Positions 9,591-18,676 of a DNA stretch of 64,000 nucleotides are shown here, in pieces (positions within the stretch are counted from its first letter, which is position 1; every line of letters begins with the position of its first letter). The DNA is taken from the NCBI RefSeq assembly GCF_900166635.1, contig NZ_LT800497.1:844303-908302 (forward strand). Reading direction: 5' to 3'. The stretch is from Oceanobacillus timonensis. Lineage in GTDB: Bacteria > Bacillota > Bacilli > Bacillales > Amphibacillaceae. The notes under the pieces were generated by a model that saw nothing but the letters and a program-made list of their open reading frames with translations, was not told where the DNA came from and ran no database searches. Both the position numbers and the translations under genes were made by a program.

Positions 9591-9899
9591 ATGAAAAATA
9601 AAAGAAAGCAGGAGTGGCGTTTTATCATAGCTAATCGGGAAGCTCGAATCGGTTGTGTGCTAGCTGTCATTAATTTTATATGGTGGTATGGATTTGCATA
9701 TGGCCTGGGTTCAAAACCTCCTGAAGAATATACGTATATATTGGGATTCCCGGCATGGATTTTTTTCAGTTTAATTTTGGGTACAATTTTAATGTTTGCA
9801 CTAGTGTTTTTTGTTGTGAAATTTATGCTGACCGAAATACCGTTAGAAGATGAGAATGAAGAAGAAGAGGGTGAGGAAGATGAGGTGAGTAATATATGA
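9591..9899 (+). CDS. yhdT: YhdT-like small membrane subunit (DUF997)
   Basis: Small membrane protein of 102 residues with two predicted membrane segments (VLAVINFIWWYGFAYG and ILGFPAWIFFSLILGTILM) and an acidic tail rich in Glu. This matches YhdT, which is encoded directly before the sodium/pantothenate symporter PanF in enterobacteria. The second ATG (9591) is 7 bases from AAAGGGG and is preferred over ATG 9585, which nearly touches it. The stop overlaps the panF start by 4 bases (ATGA), so the two are translationally coupled and the protein is probably an accessory subunit of the symporter. Confidence 0.75.
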   Translation: MKNKRKQEWRFIIANREARIGCVLAVINFIWWYGFAYGLGSKPPEEYTYILGFPAWIFFSLILGTILMFALVFFVVKFMLTEIPLEDENEEEEGEEDEVSNI

Positions 9900-11365
9900 A
9901 TTGGAATGTGGTGATACCATTACTACTATTTTTAATGATTATTTTTATGGTCGGCATGTGGTCCAATCGAAAATTAAATAAAACAGATGGTTTTCTTAGT
10001 GATTACTTTCTAGGGAGCCGAGAGTTCGGAGGATTGGTACTCGCTATGACCATGGTTGCAACCTATGGGAGTGCATCCAGTTTTTTAGGTGGGCCTGGAG
10101 CAGCTTATTCTATTGGATTCGGCTGGGTTTTGCTTGCTATGTCCCAGGTAGCGACAGGATATTTCGTATTACTCGTGTTAGGAAAGAAGTTTGCTATCGT
10201 ATCTAGAAGGTATAATGCTGTTACGTTTATCGATTTTTTGAAGGAAAGATATCAAAGTAAAACGGTTGTATTGTTGTCGGCTTTTAGTATTATCATATTT
10301 ATGTTTTCTGCAATGGCAGCTCAATGGGTAGGCGGAGCTTATCTGATCCAATCCTTAACAGGTATTAGTTATATAGGTGCTTTATTTATTTTCACATTAT
10401 CTGTTTTAATATACGTCATTATTGGTGGATTTCGTGCTGTAGTAATTACAGATACAATTCAGGGCATTGTTATGTTTTTTGGTACATTAGTATTGCTTGT
10501 TGCTGTCATTGTCGCAGGGGGAGGGCTATCCAATGTATTTTCTGATTTGGTATCTATTAATCCCAACTTGATTACGCCTTTTGGAAATGACGGTTCATTA
10601 ACTGCTGCTTATGTATCCTCTTACTGGATTCTTGTCGGTGTCGGTGTAGTTGCCCTGCCGCAAATTGCTGTAAGGGCGATGTCTTATAAAGATTCCAAAT
10701 CTATGCACAGAGCAATCATGATTGGGACGGTAGTGGTAGGAACAATCATACTTGGCATGCACTTGATTGGCGTGTTTGCAAGACCAATAATGCCAGGAAT
10801 TGAAGTGGCAGATCAAGTTATTCCACTTGTTGCTTTGGAAGTTTTACCACCATGGATTGCTGGTATGATACTTGCCGCACCTCTGGCAGCCATTATGTCT
10901 ACTGTTGACTCGTTATTGTTGCTCGTTAGTTCTTCTGTAGTTAAGGACGTTTATATCAATTATGTCAAGCCAAAAGCAACCGTAAATCAAGTGAAAAATG
11001 TAAGTATGGGGGTAACTGCAGTAATAGGAGTTGTTGCTTTCCTTTTAGCTATCAGCCCGCCAGATTTATTGATATTCTTAAACTTATTTGCATTTGGTGG
11101 TTTGCAAGCGGCGTTTATGTGGCCGTTTATCATGGGGTTGTATTGGAGGTATGCGAATAAAAGCGGTGCGGTTGCATCCATGATTGCAGGCATTGGCTCT
11201 TATATTGCCATTCATTTATATAATGAGGCATATGGGGATTTATTAGGTGTACATGCGGTTACGATTCCAGTTTTCTTTTCGTTGATTATTTTTGTAGTAT
11301 TTAGTTTGTTATTTAAGCAGGAAGCATATGCGTTTCCAACGCAAAATATTAAGAAAGAAGCCTAA
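9896..11365 (+). CDS. panF: Sodium/pantothenate symporter-like SSS transporter
   Basis: Sodium:solute symporter of 489 residues with about 13 membrane segments. The text DYFLGSREFGGLVLAMTMVATYGSASSFLGGPG in the first segments and the AAIMSTVDSLLLLVSSSVVKD loop are typical of SSS proteins, and the first of these together with the YhdT partner points to PanF. It would bring pantothenate in with Na+. The start overlaps the yhdT stop. The next gene, an amidase, starts 119 bases later. If the operon is a pantothenate degradation route, this is its importer. Another SSS substrate remains possible since SSS specificities are hard to tell apart by eye. Confidence 0.72.
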   Translation: MNWNVVIPLLLFLMIIFMVGMWSNRKLNKTDGFLSDYFLGSREFGGLVLAMTMVATYGSASSFLGGPGAAYSIGFGWVLLAMSQVATGYFVLLVLGKKFAIVSRRYNAVTFIDFLKERYQSKTVVLLSAFSIIIFMFSAMAAQWVGGAYLIQSLTGISYIGALFIFTLSVLIYVIIGGFRAVVITDTIQGIVMFFGTLVLLVAVIVAGGGLSNVFSDLVSINPNLITPFGNDGSLTAAYVSSYWILVGVGVVALPQIAVRAMSYKDSKSMHRAIMIGTVVVGTIILGMHLIGVFARPIMPGIEVADQVIPLVALEVLPPWIAGMILAAPLAAIMSTVDSLLLLVSSSVVKDVYINYVKPKATVNQVKNVSMGVTAVIGVVAFLLAISPPDLLIFLNLFAFGGLQAAFMWPFIMGLYWRYANKSGAVASMIAGIGSYIAIHLYNEAYGDLLGVHAVTIPVFFSLIIFVVFSLLFKQEAYAFPTQNIKKEA

Positions 11366-11484
11366 ATATTATAGATTTATAGAGAAAGTTTCATAAGGAT
11401 GGCAAAAGGTTCTGCAAGGGAAATAAAGGATAATAAAATCTAGTTAATATCAAAACCGCGTCAATGATGAAGGAGTGAAGTTTT

Positions 11485-12960
11485 GTGAATGTAGCAATAA
11501 ACTGGAATGAATGGGCTAACCTTGATGCTATGGGGATTGCCGAGTTAGTAAAAAAAGGTGAAGTTACTCCACAGGAAGTAGCAAACCAGGTTACGAAAGG
11601 AGTTCAGGAATTAAATCCTCAAATTAACGCTGTTATTGAGATTTTCGACGACGTAGTTAATGATCCTTTAAGTGATGGAATGAATCCTAACGGCGTTTTG
11701 GCAGGAGTGCCTTTTTTTATGAAGGATCTGGGGCCTGCTATTAAAGGAAGATTACAGGAAAGAGGATCGCTGCTCATGCAAGGAAATCGCTCTATAGAGG
11801 ATAGTTTTCTGACAAAACAATTCCGACAGGCTGGTCTCAATATTATGGGGCGAACGACAACGCCGGAGTTTGGGCTCTGCAGTTCTGCAGAGAACCCGGA
11901 AGTCTATATTACAAGGAACCCTTGGAATCTTGATTATACAACTTGCGGTTCGTCAGCAGGAACTGCGGCTTCCGTTGCAGCAGGAATTATTCCCATCGCT
12001 CATGCTACGGACGGAGGAGGATCGATTCGAATTCCTGCAGGTGTCAATGGCAACATAGGTTTAAAACCATCGCGGGGTGTTTTTTCAGGAGCACCAGATA
12101 GTTCAGACCTCATGAACGTTGTTTCTGCGCAAGGATGCCATACTCGTACAATACGTGATACTGCTGCCTTTGTCGATCATTGCAGGGGAGGAGCTCCAGG
12201 TGAGTTTATGCCTTATTGGACCCAGCAGGAGACGTATTCCGAATTGATAAAGCGAAATCCGAAAAAGCTTCGTATTGCTGTTTCCCATGAGTGGGGTGAC
12301 TATAAAGCCACACCGCATATAGTATCCGAATTGAAGAAGACGGCAGATTACCTTGAAGGACTTGGTCATTACGTTGAATGGGCAGTCCCGAATCTTGATC
12401 TCCGTGCTAGTTATGAGGCACAGACTGCAGCCTACATTATGAAGTTTGCACAAACAATTTCAGATATACTTGAACAAAAAAATATGGAGTATCCGCCAGC
12501 AGGTCTCATTGAACCTATGTGTATAAGGGTTTGGGAAGAAGGTCGTTTTGCCTCCTATGCGGATCGTGTCAAAATGGAGGCAATGTTTAATGAAATTTCT
12601 CGACATATGGCGACATTCTTTGAGGACTGGGACCTGATTCTTACACCAACTATGGCCAAACCCACACCATTGATTGGAACCAGAGAGTACCTGACGATTA
12701 GTGATAATCCTTCTGTCTTTGATTGGTTTGAAAATCTGTGGAGTATTTTTTCTTATACGCCGATTGCCAATATTTGCGGACTACCTGGAATTTCATTACC
12801 GATGGCTGAATTGGAGAATGGATTGCCATTGGGAATGCATATGCTTGCTCCACAAGGAAAAGATGGTTTATTGCTGCAGTTGGGTGCCCAAATCGAAAGA
12901 GAATTAAATGGAAACTGGAACCATGGACGGAGACCAGTTAATCATGTAACTACGATTTAA
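11485..12960 (+). CDS. Amidase-signature hydrolase, candidate pantothenase
   Basis: Amidase signature enzyme of 491 residues with the full catalytic triad: Lys in FFMKDL (K80), cis-Ser in TTCGSSAGTAAS (S156), and the nucleophile in ATDGGGSIRIP (S180). The spacing of 24 between the two Ser residues is that of the family. Start GTG 11485 follows AGGAG by 9 bases. It follows a PanF-type importer and precedes enzymes that fit the fate of pantoate. I therefore infer that it hydrolyses the amide of pantothenate to pantoate and beta-alanine (EC 3.5.1.22). By sequence alone it could be any amidase of this family. Confidence 0.72.
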   Translation: MNVAINWNEWANLDAMGIAELVKKGEVTPQEVANQVTKGVQELNPQINAVIEIFDDVVNDPLSDGMNPNGVLAGVPFFMKDLGPAIKGRLQERGSLLMQGNRSIEDSFLTKQFRQAGLNIMGRTTTPEFGLCSSAENPEVYITRNPWNLDYTTCGSSAGTAASVAAGIIPIAHATDGGGSIRIPAGVNGNIGLKPSRGVFSGAPDSSDLMNVVSAQGCHTRTIRDTAAFVDHCRGGAPGEFMPYWTQQETYSELIKRNPKKLRIAVSHEWGDYKATPHIVSELKKTADYLEGLGHYVEWAVPNLDLRASYEAQTAAYIMKFAQTISDILEQKNMEYPPAGLIEPMCIRVWEEGRFASYADRVKMEAMFNEISRHMATFFEDWDLILTPTMAKPTPLIGTREYLTISDNPSVFDWFENLWSIFSYTPIANICGLPGISLPMAELENGLPLGMHMLAPQGKDGLLLQLGAQIERELNGNWNHGRRPVNHVTTI

Positions 12961-13062
12961 TGATGCTGGGAGCTGCTTTGTGTTAAGAAATAAGAAAAAT
13001 ATATTTATGGCGCTAAGATAGATAATTTATAAACATGTCATTTAGAAAAAGGATGATTTTAT

Positions 13063-14139
13063 ATGAAAGTATATAAGATTGCGGTATTGCCTGGAGACGG
13101 AATTGGTCCTGAAGTGATGAACGAAGCTTTAAAAGTATTGAAAACGCTATCCGATATTGATTCAACATTTGACTATGAAATAACAGAATTGAATTGGAAT
13201 ACAGATTATTATATGAAACACGGTTTAATGATGCCTGAAAATGGTCTGAAGCAACTAAAGTCATTTGACAGTATTCTATTCGGTGCTGCTGGTGATTCAA
13301 GAGTATCAGAGCATATCCCGATATGGGAGCTGATCATGCCTATCCGTAAAAACTTTCAACAGTATATTAATTTTAGGCCGATAAAATTGCTGAGGGGTTT
13401 GGAAACGCCATTACAACAAAAAGAAGATATAGATTTTGTAATTATACGAGAAAATGCGGAAGGAGAATATTCTACTTCTGGTGGAAAGATGTACCAAGGG
13501 GAATCACGGGAGCTTGCTGTACAGAACACGATTATGACTAGAGAAGGGGTTTCCAAAATTGCAACCTATGCATTTCAATATGCTAGGGATCATAAATTAC
13601 CTAAAGTAACCAATGCTACGAAGTCAAATGCCATCATACATACGATGACATTATGGGATTCGGTAGTTGAAGAGATAGCAAATGATTTTAAAGAAATTTC
13701 CTATGAAAAATACTATGTGGATGCGATAGCTGCTCTGTTTGTAGAACGTCCTAAAGATTTACAGTTGGTTCTTGCTTCTAATTTATTTGGAGATATATTG
13801 TCAGATTTAGGGTCAGCTATTGCTGGAGGACTGGGTGTCGCTCCATCTGCCAATATCAACCCTAATGGAGAGTACCCTTCCATGTTTGAACCAGTACATG
13901 GATCTGCTCCGGACATAGCAGGGAAAGGTATTGCCAACCCGGTAGCACAAATTTGGTCTTTAGCCTTAATGCTACAGAATTTTGGCCGCTCGGATTTACA
14001 TGATAAAGTTCTTTTTTCTATAGAAGATGTATTGGAAGAAAAGAGAACATTGACGCCAGATATTGGTGGGAAAGCAACTACGGAACAAGTAGGGGACGCC
14101 ATTGTACGTAAACTTCAAAAAAGGATGGGATTTGCATGA
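13063..14139 (+). CDS. TtuC/DmlA-family beta-decarboxylating dehydrogenase, candidate 3,3-dimethylmalate dehydrogenase
   Basis: 358-residue member of the isopropylmalate/isocitrate/tartrate dehydrogenase family. It opens with KIAVLPGDGIGPEVMNEALKVL and has the substrate loop IRENAEGEYSTSGG, the metal-binding NLFGDILSDLGSAIAGGLG, and the NAD-type FEPVHGSAPDIAGKG. The family oxidises and decarboxylates 2-hydroxy acids with a beta-carboxylate using NAD+ and Mg/Mn. The text around the substrate loop is closer to tartrate/D-malate dehydrogenase (B. subtilis YcsA) than to LeuB. In this operon the natural substrate would be (R)-3,3-dimethylmalate, giving 3-methyl-2-oxobutanoate and CO2 (EC 1.1.1.84). 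The stop overlaps the SDR start by 4 bases. Confidence 0.78.
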   Translation: MKVYKIAVLPGDGIGPEVMNEALKVLKTLSDIDSTFDYEITELNWNTDYYMKHGLMMPENGLKQLKSFDSILFGAAGDSRVSEHIPIWELIMPIRKNFQQYINFRPIKLLRGLETPLQQKEDIDFVIIRENAEGEYSTSGGKMYQGESRELAVQNTIMTREGVSKIATYAFQYARDHKLPKVTNATKSNAIIHTMTLWDSVVEEIANDFKEISYEKYYVDAIAALFVERPKDLQLVLASNLFGDILSDLGSAIAGGLGVAPSANINPNGEYPSMFEPVHGSAPDIAGKGIANPVAQIWSLALMLQNFGRSDLHDKVLFSIEDVLEEKRTLTPDIGGKATTEQVGDAIVRKLQKRMGFA

Positions 14140-14885
14140 CATTTGAAAATAAAACATTCATTGTTACCGGCGCAGGTGGAGGTATGGGAGAGGAGACAGT
14201 GAAGCTTTTGCTAGATAGCGGAGCAAACGTAGCTGGCTGTGACCTTCATACCGATAATCTTTCAAAATATAAGAATACGAATAAATTTATAGCATTCAAA
14301 GGGGATTTATTGGATGAAGATATTGTAAAAGACATTTTTAAAGAAACAGCTAATCAATTTGGAAATATTGATGGCCTGGTCAATATTGCAGGGATTGCGC
14401 AAAGTTCCACACCTATTGATGAAGTTAGTTTGGATGAATGGCGACGCATTATGGATATTAATGTGACAATGATGTTTCTAACTTGTCGTGAAGCTTCTGT
14501 ATATATGAAAGAAAAGAAACAAGGGAGTATGATAAATATTGGATCCGTATCTGCAACCAGACCAAGACCAGGTTTACAATCTTATGTTGCGTCGAAGGGG
14601 GCAGTAGAGGCTTTCTCTAAAGCAATGGCACTGGAACTAGCTCCCTATCAAATTAATGTAAATGTACTTCACCCTGGTCCGTCAGATACGGCGATGCTTG
14701 GTCAATTTTCCGCGGAAAGTGCAAGCGTGGACCAAACCAAGAAGGAAATTTTTGAAAAAAGCGTTCCTCTTGGGAGTCTGTTGAAGCCGGAAAATATTGC
14801 TCATTCCATTAAATATCTACTTTCTGATGAAGCAAAAATGGTTACAGGTGCCGTTTTACATGTCGATGGTGGCCGGAATATCTGA
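14136..14885 (+). CDS. Short-chain dehydrogenase, candidate pantoate 4-dehydrogenase
   Basis: Classical SDR of 249 residues. The cofactor motif TGAGGGMG is at 11-18, NIAG at 83-86, the catalytic Ser in GSVSA (S137), and YxxxK at Y150/K154. An acidic residue after the second strand (CDLH, D36) favours NAD. It is translationally coupled to the preceding dehydrogenase and followed by an aldehyde dehydrogenase. I infer that it oxidises the C4 alcohol of pantoate to 4-dehydropantoate (EC 1.1.1.106). The family is too broad for sequence alone to fix the substrate. Confidence 0.75.
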   Translation: MTFENKTFIVTGAGGGMGEETVKLLLDSGANVAGCDLHTDNLSKYKNTNKFIAFKGDLLDEDIVKDIFKETANQFGNIDGLVNIAGIAQSSTPIDEVSLDEWRRIMDINVTMMFLTCREASVYMKEKKQGSMINIGSVSATRPRPGLQSYVASKGAVEAFSKAMALELAPYQINVNVLHPGPSDTAMLGQFSAESASVDQTKKEIFEKSVPLGSLLKPENIAHSIKYLLSDEAKMVTGAVLHVDGGRNI

Positions 14886-14949
14886 TTTTACTATTGGATA
14901 AGAAGGAGAAAAGACAAATTTCAAATATAGTGGATAATGGAGGAATTTA

Positions 14950-16392
14950 ATGAAGCACTTTAAAATGTATATAAATGGAAACTGGGTAGATAGTAAAAAT
15001 AAGGAGCATATTGATGTAAAAAATCCATCCAGTGGAAGTGTATTTGCTAGTATACCCAGAGGAACACAGGAGGATGTAGAGGATGCTGTGAATGCAGCCC
15101 GTGCTGCTTTTATGAGTGAGACATGGAGAAGTATAAAGCCTTATGAACGAGGTGATATTTTATTTGATATTGCAGGTAAAATGAAAGCTGACAGAGATGA
15201 GTTGGCAAGACTGGAATCTATGGATGTCGGGAAACCGCTATCTCAAGCGTATGCTGATGTGGATGCTGCGATTCGATATTTCCGGTTTTATGGTGGAGCA
15301 GCAGATAAAGTGATGGGAGATACAATCCCAATTGAAGATGGACTGTTGGATTATGTCGTACGTGAACCGTTGGGGGTGACTGCGCATATTGTTCCTTGGA
15401 ATTATCCGTTACAAATAATTTCAAGGAGTGTTGCTGCAGCTATTGCAATGGGCAATACTGTTGTAGTGAAAAGTGCGGAGGACACACCAATGACGGCCAT
15501 GCGTCTGACAGAATTTTTTGATGCACTGGATTTACCTGCAGGTGTGTTTAACCATGTTACAGGATTTGGATATGAAGCAGGAGCAGCTTTATCTGCTCAT
15601 CCGTTGATTAATCATGTGACATTCACCGGATCAGTAAGGACGGGAATAGAGGTAGGAAAGGCAGCAATGGAAAATGTGGTTCCATCTACTTTGGAACTTG
15701 GTGGTAAATCGCCCAATATTGTATTTTCTGATTGTGATCTTGAAAAAACTGTCGAAGGAGTCGTTCAATCTATTATCCAAAATGCTGGACAAACCTGTTC
15801 AGCAGGTGCGAGGCTCTTGGTTGAAGCATCATTTAAAGATGTATTCTTGCAGAAAGTAGTAGAGAAGTTTGAAGGTTTAACCGTTGGGGCAGGAATAGAT
15901 GATAAAAATCTTGGACCTATATTGAATGAAAAACAATATAATCATGTACTACATTTTATTGAACAGGCAAAAAAAGAAGCTTCCGTTGTGACGGGTGGAA
16001 ATCCAGTGACTTTAAAAGGAAATGAAGGCGGCTTTTATGTGCAGCCAACGATTATTGATGAGGTTAGCAAGGACAGCAAACTTGCTCAAGAAGAGATTTT
16101 TGGCCCAGTATTGACAGTATTTACGTTTATTGAAGAATCTGAAGCGCTGGATTTAGCCAATAGCACAGATTACGGATTGGTTACCGGTATTTGGACGCAG
16201 GATATCAACCGCGCGCATTACTTGGCAAGCAGAATCGACTCTGGACAAGTTTTTATCAATAATTACGGTGCCGGCGGCGGTGTGCAAATGCCATTTGGTG
16301 GCTATAAAAAGAGCGGTATTGGTCGGGAAAAAGGTTGGATTGCGCTTTATAATTATACACAGATAAAAAATGTTGCAGTGAAATATAATTGA
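14950..16392 (+). CDS. Aldehyde dehydrogenase, candidate 4-dehydropantoate dehydrogenase
   Basis: NAD(P)-dependent aldehyde dehydrogenase of 480 residues with VPWNYP (148-153), the general base in LELGGKSP (E249), the nucleophile in NAGQTCSAG (C283), and the IFGPVLTV segment. It resembles betaine-aldehyde and related dehydrogenases. ATG 14950 follows GGAGG. It is the last gene before a strong terminator. In the proposed pathway it converts 4-dehydropantoate to 3,3-dimethylmalate (EC 1.2.1.33), which the TtuC-type enzyme then decarboxylates. The gene is clear; the substrate is inferred from neighbours. Confidence 0.8.
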   Translation: MKHFKMYINGNWVDSKNKEHIDVKNPSSGSVFASIPRGTQEDVEDAVNAARAAFMSETWRSIKPYERGDILFDIAGKMKADRDELARLESMDVGKPLSQAYADVDAAIRYFRFYGGAADKVMGDTIPIEDGLLDYVVREPLGVTAHIVPWNYPLQIISRSVAAAIAMGNTVVVKSAEDTPMTAMRLTEFFDALDLPAGVFNHVTGFGYEAGAALSAHPLINHVTFTGSVRTGIEVGKAAMENVVPSTLELGGKSPNIVFSDCDLEKTVEGVVQSIIQNAGQTCSAGARLLVEASFKDVFLQKVVEKFEGLTVGAGIDDKNLGPILNEKQYNHVLHFIEQAKKEASVVTGGNPVTLKGNEGGFYVQPTIIDEVSKDSKLAQEEIFGPVLTVFTFIEESEALDLANSTDYGLVTGIWTQDINRAHYLASRIDSGQVFINNYGAGGGVQMPFGGYKKSGIGREKGWIALYNYTQIKNVAVKYN

Positions 16393-16429
16393 GACTGGGA
16401 CATGTATCCCGAATAATCACTTAGAGACG

Positions 16430-16467
16430 GGTCTGATTATCGTTTATGATAATCGGACCTTTTTTTA
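16430..16467 (+). terminator. Rho-independent terminator of the pantothenate operon
   Basis: Stem GGTCTGATTATC (16430-16441) pairs with GATAATCGGACC (16448-16459) across a 6-base loop with one T-G wobble, followed by a run of seven T. It closes the operon that starts at 9591. Confidence 0.85.
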
Positions 16468-16887
16468 ACGGCATGTTTTCATGATGATATATTCCTATAA
16501 GTATAATGCCATGAAAGTACATCTTAATTCATTTTCTTCTTCTACTTTTGTACACGGAAAAACGGTTGATTCGTTTGTTGTCATTATATCTCTTCACGGA
16601 ATGTCATATAAAAAACAAAATATAGTTAACATTGCGTCTAATGTATTTAAATATGTAAAAAAATATAATATCTATCAACTCAATTTATTTGAAAGCGCTT
16701 AACTAATTTTATTTAGATGGTTAAATGAACATGATATCTAGAACCAAGCTTTAAAGAATTAATTTTAAACTGTTTCATCTTTCATACTTTATTTGAATAG
16801 ACATACAGTAATTATACTACTAGTAATTCTGTGAAATATAGCATAGTATGAAAAGAATTTCATGAATGGTGAAAGGGAGGGGAGATA
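16468..16887. other. Intergenic stretch before the 41-residue membrane gene
   Basis: AT-rich and without a supported gene. A 73-codon frame at 16481-16702 has no ribosome binding site and no recognisable content. A cre-like box is listed at 16689-16704. Nothing else was recognised. Confidence 0.6.
16689..16704 (+). promoter_or_regulatory. cre-like CcpA box
   Basis: TTGAAAGCGCTTAACT fits the cre pattern WTGNAANCGNWNNCWW except near its 3' end. It lies about 185 bases before the next gene cluster, which fits carbon repression of the symporter genes. Pattern match only. Confidence 0.4.
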
Positions 16888-17013
16888 GTGTTTAATTTAC
16901 CTATAGAAACAGCTTTGTTGATGTTACCTTGGCCAATCATTTGGGTAGCACTAGCTTTATTCATGTATTTTAAACTCCGGCGGGACGAGAAGCTTGAAAA
17001 GGAAGAAAATTAA
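16888..17013 (+). CDS. Tiny single-span membrane protein, probable symporter accessory protein
   Basis: A 41-residue frame starting at GTG 16888, 5 bases after the very strong site AAAGGGAGGGG. One membrane segment (LLMLPWPIIWVALALFMYF) is followed by a charged tail (KLRRDEKLEKEEN). The SSS symporter starts 26 bases after its stop. The position matches the small partners placed before the other two SSS genes here (9591 and 19198), so a role as symporter subunit is likely. It is not homologous to YhdT by eye: it has one membrane segment where YhdT has two. Confidence 0.72.
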   Translation: MFNLPIETALLMLPWPIIWVALALFMYFKLRRDEKLEKEEN

Positions 17014-17038
17014 TATGAAGTATACAAGGGGGACATGA

Positions 17039-18673
17039 TTGTATATGAATTTAGATATTGTTATTTTTTTCATTTATTTATTATCTATGTTAGGTATAGG
17101 ACTGTATTTTACTAGAAGAGCATCAACATCTGCAGATCATTATTTACTTGGAGACCGAAAAATTGGTGCTCCAATTACTGCGATAAGTATGCAAAGTACA
17201 TCGATGAGTGGATTTATGTTTATGGGTGGACCAGCTCAAGCATTTCAAGAAGGCTGGACTGCATTATGGTATGCGATTGGTGACGCTGGCGGTTCGATTG
17301 TGAATTTGTCTGTCTTAGGAAAAAGAATGAGGAAAATGTCACAGCTTTTAGCTGCCCTTTCGCCAATAGAGTACTTAGAAAAGAGATTCGAAGGAGTTGG
17401 TATTCGTGTATACGGAGCAGCTATTGGAATTATATTTCTGTTTGCTTATGCCTTCGCGCAGTTTATTGCTGCAGGTAAAGCATTAGAGTCTATGTCAAGT
17501 TTTTCTTATGAGTGGGCGCTCATTATTGGTGTTGGGGTCATTGTTCTTTATACAGTGGCTGGAGGATATCTCGCTGTAGCAGTTAGTGGTTTCATACAAG
17601 GGATTATTATGCTAATCGGTGTCAGTGTCATCGCCATTATGGTACTTCCTCAAGTAGGTGGTTTATCAGGATTGAATGCACAACTTGCAGCAATAGATCC
17701 AACATATCTTAGTATTTGGGGGAAGGATTTAATTTATTATGGGCAGTGGGGAGTTATCCTAGGTGCTGTACTCATCTATGCTATTGGTTATATGGGATTA
17801 CCCCACGTTACTGTTAGACATATGTCTATGACAGATACGAATACAACAAAAAATGCTGTTCTCTGGTCAGCGGGATTCAATCAGTTATTTACATTTACAC
17901 CTTATTTGTTAGGGTTGTCAGCCATTGTTATTATGCCTAGAATAGCAGATCCTGAAATGGTTATTCCGGAAATGATTTATTATGTATTTCCAGGTATATT
18001 AGCTGCTATCTTATTATCCGCTATTATGGCCGCAATTATGTCCACATGCGATTCGTTGCTCATGCAAGCTGGTACAACACTTTCACGTGATGTTTACAGC
18101 CGGTTTATTAATAAGAAAGCTAGTCATAAAAAACAATTATTAGTCTCCAGATTATGTATTTTAATTGGGGGTATCATTGGTATTATTGTTGCTGTGTATG
18201 AGCCTCCAACGGTATTTGCACTTGTTGTCTTTGCTTTCGGTGTATTGGGAAATACATTTCTTGTCCCTTTTATAGCTTCTGTATACTCTAGAAAAGCAAA
18301 CAAAGTTGGCGTTTTATGTGCGATGGTGGCCGGCTCCATTACAAATATAATCTGGGAAGCATTTACTTTGCAAGATGTAACCGGATTACATCCTTTCTTA
18401 GCTGGTTTGATTTTGTCTATTATTGCCATGTTAATTGGCAATCTGTTCGGAACTCCTCCTTCCAATAAAGTTTTAGAAGCTTTTGATCTTGCTAAATCAA
18501 ATAAACGGATACCAAAGAATTTGGAAAAAGGGATATATGAAGATCTTGCAGTAGAAGCGAGAAATATTTCTGAATTTATAGAAGTAAAAGGAAAACCAAA
18601 TAATACGCTATCTAAAGAAGCGAAGAATGTAAGTCAGCTTCATCCAAAACTAGATTTGAACTTTGAGGGGTAA
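17039..18673 (+). CDS. SSS-family sodium:solute symporter
   Basis: Symporter of 544 residues with about 13 membrane segments. Typical SSS text includes HYLLGDRKIGAPITAISMQSTSMSGFMFMGGP and the AAIMSTCDSLLMQAGTTLSRDVY loop. TTG 17039 lies 5 bases after GGGGA and is taken as start; ATG 17045 (11 bases away) would remove two residues. The soluble C-terminal tail is about 65 residues. A 41-residue membrane protein precedes it and an unrecognised 163-residue protein follows by 3 bases. The substrate is unknown. The pattern is nearest proline/organic-acid symporters, but I do not assign one. Confidence 0.8.
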   Translation: MYMNLDIVIFFIYLLSMLGIGLYFTRRASTSADHYLLGDRKIGAPITAISMQSTSMSGFMFMGGPAQAFQEGWTALWYAIGDAGGSIVNLSVLGKRMRKMSQLLAALSPIEYLEKRFEGVGIRVYGAAIGIIFLFAYAFAQFIAAGKALESMSSFSYEWALIIGVGVIVLYTVAGGYLAVAVSGFIQGIIMLIGVSVIAIMVLPQVGGLSGLNAQLAAIDPTYLSIWGKDLIYYGQWGVILGAVLIYAIGYMGLPHVTVRHMSMTDTNTTKNAVLWSAGFNQLFTFTPYLLGLSAIVIMPRIADPEMVIPEMIYYVFPGILAAILLSAIMAAIMSTCDSLLMQAGTTLSRDVYSRFINKKASHKKQLLVSRLCILIGGIIGIIVAVYEPPTVFALVVFAFGVLGNTFLVPFIASVYSRKANKVGVLCAMVAGSITNIIWEAFTLQDVTGLHPFLAGLILSIIAMLIGNLFGTPPSNKVLEAFDLAKSNKRIPKNLEKGIYEDLAVEARNISEFIEVKGKPNNTLSKEAKNVSQLHPKLDLNFEG

Positions 18674-18676
18674 TCA

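Noticed and set aside
13713..14102. 129-codon minus frame inside the TtuC-like gene
   Set aside because: A shadow of a well-supported dehydrogenase; no start site or motifs.
13063..14139. TtuC-like gene considered as leuB (isopropylmalate dehydrogenase)
   Set aside because: No leucine genes are near and the substrate loop text fits tartrate/D-malate type enzymes. Its operon partners point to catabolism.
16481..16702. 73-codon plus frame after the pantothenate operon terminator
   Set aside because: No ribosome binding site, random-looking residues, and it runs through the cre-like box.
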